Below, piece after piece: positions 60,790 to 64,000 of a DNA stretch of 64,000 nt. Both the position numbers and the translations under genes were made by a program. Source of the DNA: Paralithodes platypus (Eukaryota > Arthropoda > Malacostraca > Decapoda > Lithodidae). Each line of letters starts with the position of its first letter. The stretch's first letter is position 1. The stretch spans positions 30,248,205 to 30,312,204 of the forward strand of contig CM064519.1 in NCBI GenBank assembly GCA_032716605.1, given 5' to 3'. The notes beneath the pieces are model-generated. The model was not told the DNA's origin, ran no database searches, and was given only the letters and a program-made list of their open reading frames with translations.

Positions 60790-61085
60790 GGATATCCTCA
60801 GCTTCGCTCCATTAGTTTGGAAATTAAACAACGTTTCACCATATTAGTTTGGGGATAATACGACGCTTCACCACATTCGAGTGTCGATTATTTTCTAGGT
60901 GAGCGATAGCAAGCCTGTAAATTAGAAGAAATCGGCTTTCGGCCGGGACTTTTTTCTATAAAAAAAATTACAAATTAAGTTGAAATTGGTCTGGTCGGGC
61001 CTATGTTTTGTGTTCTGTTTAATTTATTGTATATTATTTATTACTTTTCTTTTTAGCTTGAAGGAAGTCTAGGAAAGCTTCTATA
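60790..61085 (-). mobile_element. hairpin MITE T2, partial, opposite orientation
   Basis: GTGTCGATTATTTTCTAGGT, GAGCGATAGCAAGCCTGTAA, AATCGGCTTTCGGCCGGGAC and AGCTTGAAGGAAGTCTAGGA follow T2 in reverse order; the small hairpin is damaged. Confidence 0.65.
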
Positions 61086-61329
61086 TTAACCTAGGGAACA
61101 AACTAAAAATCTTGCTTGGAAATGGCAAAAACAAGCATTCTCCTCATTAATAATAAAATGTATGTATGTATATACTCAGCACTTATCCCATAGCTGTGGG
61201 TGGTCGACTCGAGACCGAGCCTGGACAGAAACTATATTTAAAGTTCCAATTCTCAGGGTCCGGGACCACTTTTGCGTTCCCTCGCCCCTTTCTCTGTATC
61301 AGATCATACAGTGTTAATGAATCAAGCTA

Positions 61330-61433
61330 CGGTTTACCTATTTAATTCCAAGAGGTACTTCCTGAGCTTATTAATATCGCCTAATGTGCATAATAAAATA
61401 CAACAACAATTACACAACTACGAAGGGGTTAAG
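61330..61433. mobile_element. TTAA-type MITE T1, partial right half
   Basis: GGTACTTCCTGAGCTTATTA, then ATCGCCTAATG and ACTACGAAGGGGTTAA parallel the T1 right half. Confidence 0.55.
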
Positions 61434-61637
61434 AGGACAAGTAGGGGCCGTGAATCTTTAAAAAAAAGTAATAATAATTACAAAGAACAACATAAAGAGA
61501 TACGAACATATTTCAACTCTAGCCATCGCATTTAGCAAATACAAAATATATAAATAAATAAATGTATGCAAATAACAAAATAATAATAATAATAATTTTT
61601 AACAAATTAATAAATACAAATGTAATTATAATAACAC

Positions 61638-61670
<33 letters not shown>

Positions 61671-62150
61671 ATAATTATAATATCCAATTCAAAGTTTCTA
61701 CACTGGAACATTTGATTGTAGTGTTGTTTATTTGGTGCCTTTTATTATATATTCAGAAGGTGGAAATAGTAAATAATACCATATACACATTTGATAAACA
61801 AGCGTTGCAAAGCACCCATGACCTCCATCAAACACTGTCAATCAACCATATGTTTCAAACCTTTCTCCTTCCTAGTCTCTCGACCCTCTGATAACTCTTT
61901 TGGCTGATCCAGATCAACAAGCAGAAGGAAACAAGAACTGTAAGACGAGCGGTAACAAGTCCTTCGTCGGTTCCTGACGTAAGCAAACATAAAACAATCA
62001 ACTAGCATAATGTAGAATATATTGCACCTACTAATCATATTTTTGTTTTCTCTGTCCATCAAAGTAATAATATATATTTGTAAAGAAAACGCTTGAAATT
62101 GCATCCTGCCTAATACAATGTAATCATTGACAATTATAGATGAACTCTCC
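61434..62150. other. unassigned AT-rich DNA
   Basis: AAT-rich patches at 61,580-61,600 and 61,640-61,668. Nothing else seen. Confidence 0.35.
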
Positions 62151-62320
62151 TGGAAATGTTATCAAACTAACCATGGAGCAGTAAATTATAGCGCGCGCAC
62201 GCATAAAACAAAAATCAAAGCCTGAGCCTCTTCCGCCATCACTGAGGTCTAAGAGTAAGCTGGCATTTACGACGAGTTAATAGAGACAAGTGTTGGGCCA
62301 TATATTTAACCCGCCTCCCC

Positions 62321-62328
62321 TATAAAAG
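62321..62328 (+). promoter_or_regulatory. TATA box candidate
   Basis: CCCCTATAAAAGCC, a textbook TATA box, with a GC-richer patch upstream. Expected start of transcription would be about 62,350. It could instead be part of the pyrimidine tract of an acceptor ending at 62,345. Confidence 0.4.
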
Positions 62329-62345
62329 CCTCTTACTACTTTCAG

Positions 62346-62398
62346 AGCCCTGCTGTAGTAGGCTATATCCTCCATCGTATAATACAACCGAAGCCCAG
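62346..62398 (+). other. candidate exon (first or internal), unknown gene
   Basis: It ends CCCAG followed by GTAATA at 62,399, a good donor. The left side is either a transcription start after the TATA box at 62,321 or an acceptor CTCTTACTACTTTCAG. As an internal exon two frames are open (SPAVVGYILHRIIQPKP or PCCSRLYPPSYNTTEAQ); as a first exon it has no ATG and would be 5' UTR. No repeat family covers it. Confidence 0.4.
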
Positions 62399-62505
62399 GT
62401 AATAATAGGGGAAAACCTTTAAACAATAGCAAGGAAGACAGCCCTCCACATTATCCTCTTCTACTTTGCTCTTTCTCTCCATCTTTTCTTTTCTCGATTT
62501 CTTAA

Positions 62506-62834
62506 GGGGAGGTTTTTAGTTAGTTCGCTAGACTTCCATCAAGCTTAACATTACAGCCCCTAATCCCCCTTTCAAGATAAATTTGTACATTTTTCGGTAG
62601 AAAAATGTCCCGGCCGAAGGCCGATTCTTCTTAAATTACAGGCTCGCTATCGCTCGCCAGGAAAAAATGGACACCTAATTGGCACGAAAATTCTTAAAAT
62701 TGACAGAAAGGGGGCGAAAGGTTTTAAAATCGTCAAACTAATGTGGCAAATGTCTTAAAATATCAAAAAGCAATGGGGCTAACCATGAGGGAGAAAGGGG
62801 TCAAGACAAAAATCCCTCAAGTGGAAATCTCCCC
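62506..62834 (+). mobile_element. hairpin MITE T2, near-complete reference copy
   Basis: TTAA at 62,502-62,505; TTAC at 62,835-62,838. Ends GGGGAGGTTTTTAG and its inverse AATCTCCCC. Core hairpins ACATTTTTCGGTAGAAAAAT-GT and CGGCCGAAGGCCG, then CAGGCTCGCTATCGCTCGCC. About 329 bp, no frame. Confidence 0.88.
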
Positions 62835-62989
62835 TTACGAGACCTCTCACCTCCCAAACCTGTCTATCCCCCCTCAACTCTAACTTTAACCCAAGCCATT
62901 GTCATTAAATTTCCACTCTTCTATTCATTTTCACCCTCCTGTCAACGTCTTCAAACCTACTTATTCAATCAGCAATATTTTAACTCGAT

Positions 62990-63102
62990 GCATATCAACC
63001 TTATCAGTGTGAGGTGCATATCAACCTTATCAGTGTGAGGTGAATATCAACCTTATCAGTGTGAGATGCATATCAACCTTATCAGTGTGAGGTGAATATG
63101 GG
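62990..63102. repeat. 26-bp tandem repeat, 4 units
   Basis: The unit TGCATATCAACCTTATCAGT-GTGAGG, with G/A change in the start (TGCA/TGAA). It lies between two T2 MITEs of opposite orientation. Confidence 0.95.
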
Positions 63103-63117
63103 GATGAGTGGCCTTAA

Positions 63118-63445
63118 GGGGAGATGTCCACTTGAGGGATTTGTTTCTTGACTCCTTTCTCCCTCATGTTTAGCCCCATTGTTTTTCTAATTTTAAGACG
63201 TTTGCCCCATTACTTTGACTATTTTAAGAACTTTCAACCCATTTCTGTCAATTTTAAAACCTTTCGTGCCATTTAGGTGTCGATTTTATCCTGGCGAGCG
63301 ATAGCGAGCCTGTAATTTAAGGGGAACCGGCTTTCAGCCGGGACATTTTTCTACCGAAAAATGTACACATTTATCTTGAAAAGGGCTCAAGGGGGTGTAA
63401 TCTTATGCTTGAAGGATATCTAGAGACCAAACTAAAAACCTCCCC
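63118..63445 (-). mobile_element. hairpin MITE T2, complete copy with TTAA duplication
   Basis: TTAA at 63,114-63,117 and 63,446-63,449, perfect. It is the reverse-orientation counterpart of 62,506-62,834: GGCGAGCGATAGCGAGCCTG, GGCTTTCAGCCGGGACATTT, TTCTACCGAAAAATGTACAC. 328 bp. Confidence 0.9.
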
Positions 63446-63449
63446 TTAA

Positions 63450-63837
63450 CACTGACTTTGTATAGTAATGTTGATGGCTATTCCTCGTACATAAGAGGGA
63501 GATATCATTGCTTTTCAATTCATGGTAAATTTCGTTTCAATACTTCATAATGTTAGCAGTCCCATCGATTAGTAAAGTCATATAATCCACAGCATGTAGT
63601 ATTTTTGTTCTCCAGATTACTATTATTGGTAAACGTTATTAGGTCTAATTAGTATGTTTGATCTGTCTACCTTATCCATTTGTAATACTGCGGTATGACC
63701 ACTGTTAATGTATCACCACGCGTGATTCAATAACCATCTAATATTTTAATCTATCAATTATCTAAATTATGTATCATTCACCAAGACCAGTTTTCTAAGC
63801 TATTCCGTTTTTGTTTTCTATATTCCAACTACTCCCT
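63450..63837. other. unassigned AT-rich DNA
   Basis: Nothing recognised. Confidence 0.35.
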
Positions 63838-64000
63838 CTCGGGCATAGGCTGACAGCCTGTACATAGAACCATACATACAACGGTGAAGCCTGTGAGGTC
63901 TCGTTCCAGTTTAGGGAGTGAGACATAAGAAGCACGTTGAGATGCAACCAGCCCCGCTATCTTGCCTTCGCAGGATGCATGGGACCCGGTTGCCCATCCA
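63838..64000 (-). mobile_element. SINE family S2, third copy, cut by window end
   Basis: CTCTCGGGCATAGGCTGACA, GGTGAAGCCTGTGAGGTCTC and AGGGAGTGAGACATAAGAAG are the reverse complement of the 21,290-21,440 part of the first copy. Confidence 0.75.

Overview
The window looks like intergenic or deep-intronic DNA of an arthropod, most likely a decapod crustacean. Three things point there: very dense microsatellites (GT, CT, AT and AAT arrays, some over 200 bp), TTAGG/CCTAA blocks (the arthropod telomere pentamer) inside mobile elements, and a heavy load of decayed non-LTR retrotransposons and MITEs. No intact host protein gene is recognisable. I see no prokaryotic operons, rRNA, CRISPR or functional tRNA gene. 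The species call is an inference.

Layout. 0.4-5.1 kb holds a minus-strand Jockey-type LINE (called L-A) with endonuclease, reverse transcriptase (RT) and a Cys/His C-terminus, ending in an (AAC)n tail. Two MITEs are inserted in it and a third lies just past its tail; all three carry telomere-like GGTTA cores, and two have perfect 8-bp target duplications. 5.7-21 kb is mostly microsatellites and unassigned AT-rich DNA, with a decayed LINE endonuclease (9.2-9.8 kb), a TTAA-flanked MITE (11.8 kb), a 0.4-kb-armed inverted repeat (13.2/16.8 kb), tRNA-derived SINEs and an (AAC)n-tailed SINE (15.4 kb). 21.5-29.9 kb contains several copies of a second LINE family (L-B). One has a 1.9-kb LTR-like insertion in its 3' tail and an inverted 5' end; another has a SINE inserted at its RT active site.

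31-35 kb has giant CT/CCCT arrays, a 1.8-kb degenerate 16-bp minisatellite and a hairpin MITE. 36.8-41.2 kb is a nest of three LINEs: L-B, a zinc-finger-tailed LINE (L-D) inside it, and a (GATA)n-tailed LINE (L-C) that contains an inverted piece of its own family. 41.8-48.8 kb has more L-B tails, foldback elements, a CT-rich degenerate satellite, and one well-bracketed 44-nt exon candidate at 47,400-47,443. 48.8-58 kb is rich in AT/GT arrays and minisatellites. 59-64 kb has TTAA-type MITEs, including two hairpin MITEs in inverted orientation around a 26-bp tandem array, and a TATA/exon/donor signal at 62.32-62.40 kb that may mark the start or an exon of a host gene running rightward.

How the parts relate. 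The (AAC)n-tailed SINE shares its terminal bases with L-A, so L-A or a relative probably supplied the machinery that copied it. The MITEs of two TTAA families depend on a transposase not encoded here. Reading frames in all LINE copies are broken by shifts, stops or insertions, so nothing here looks autonomously active.
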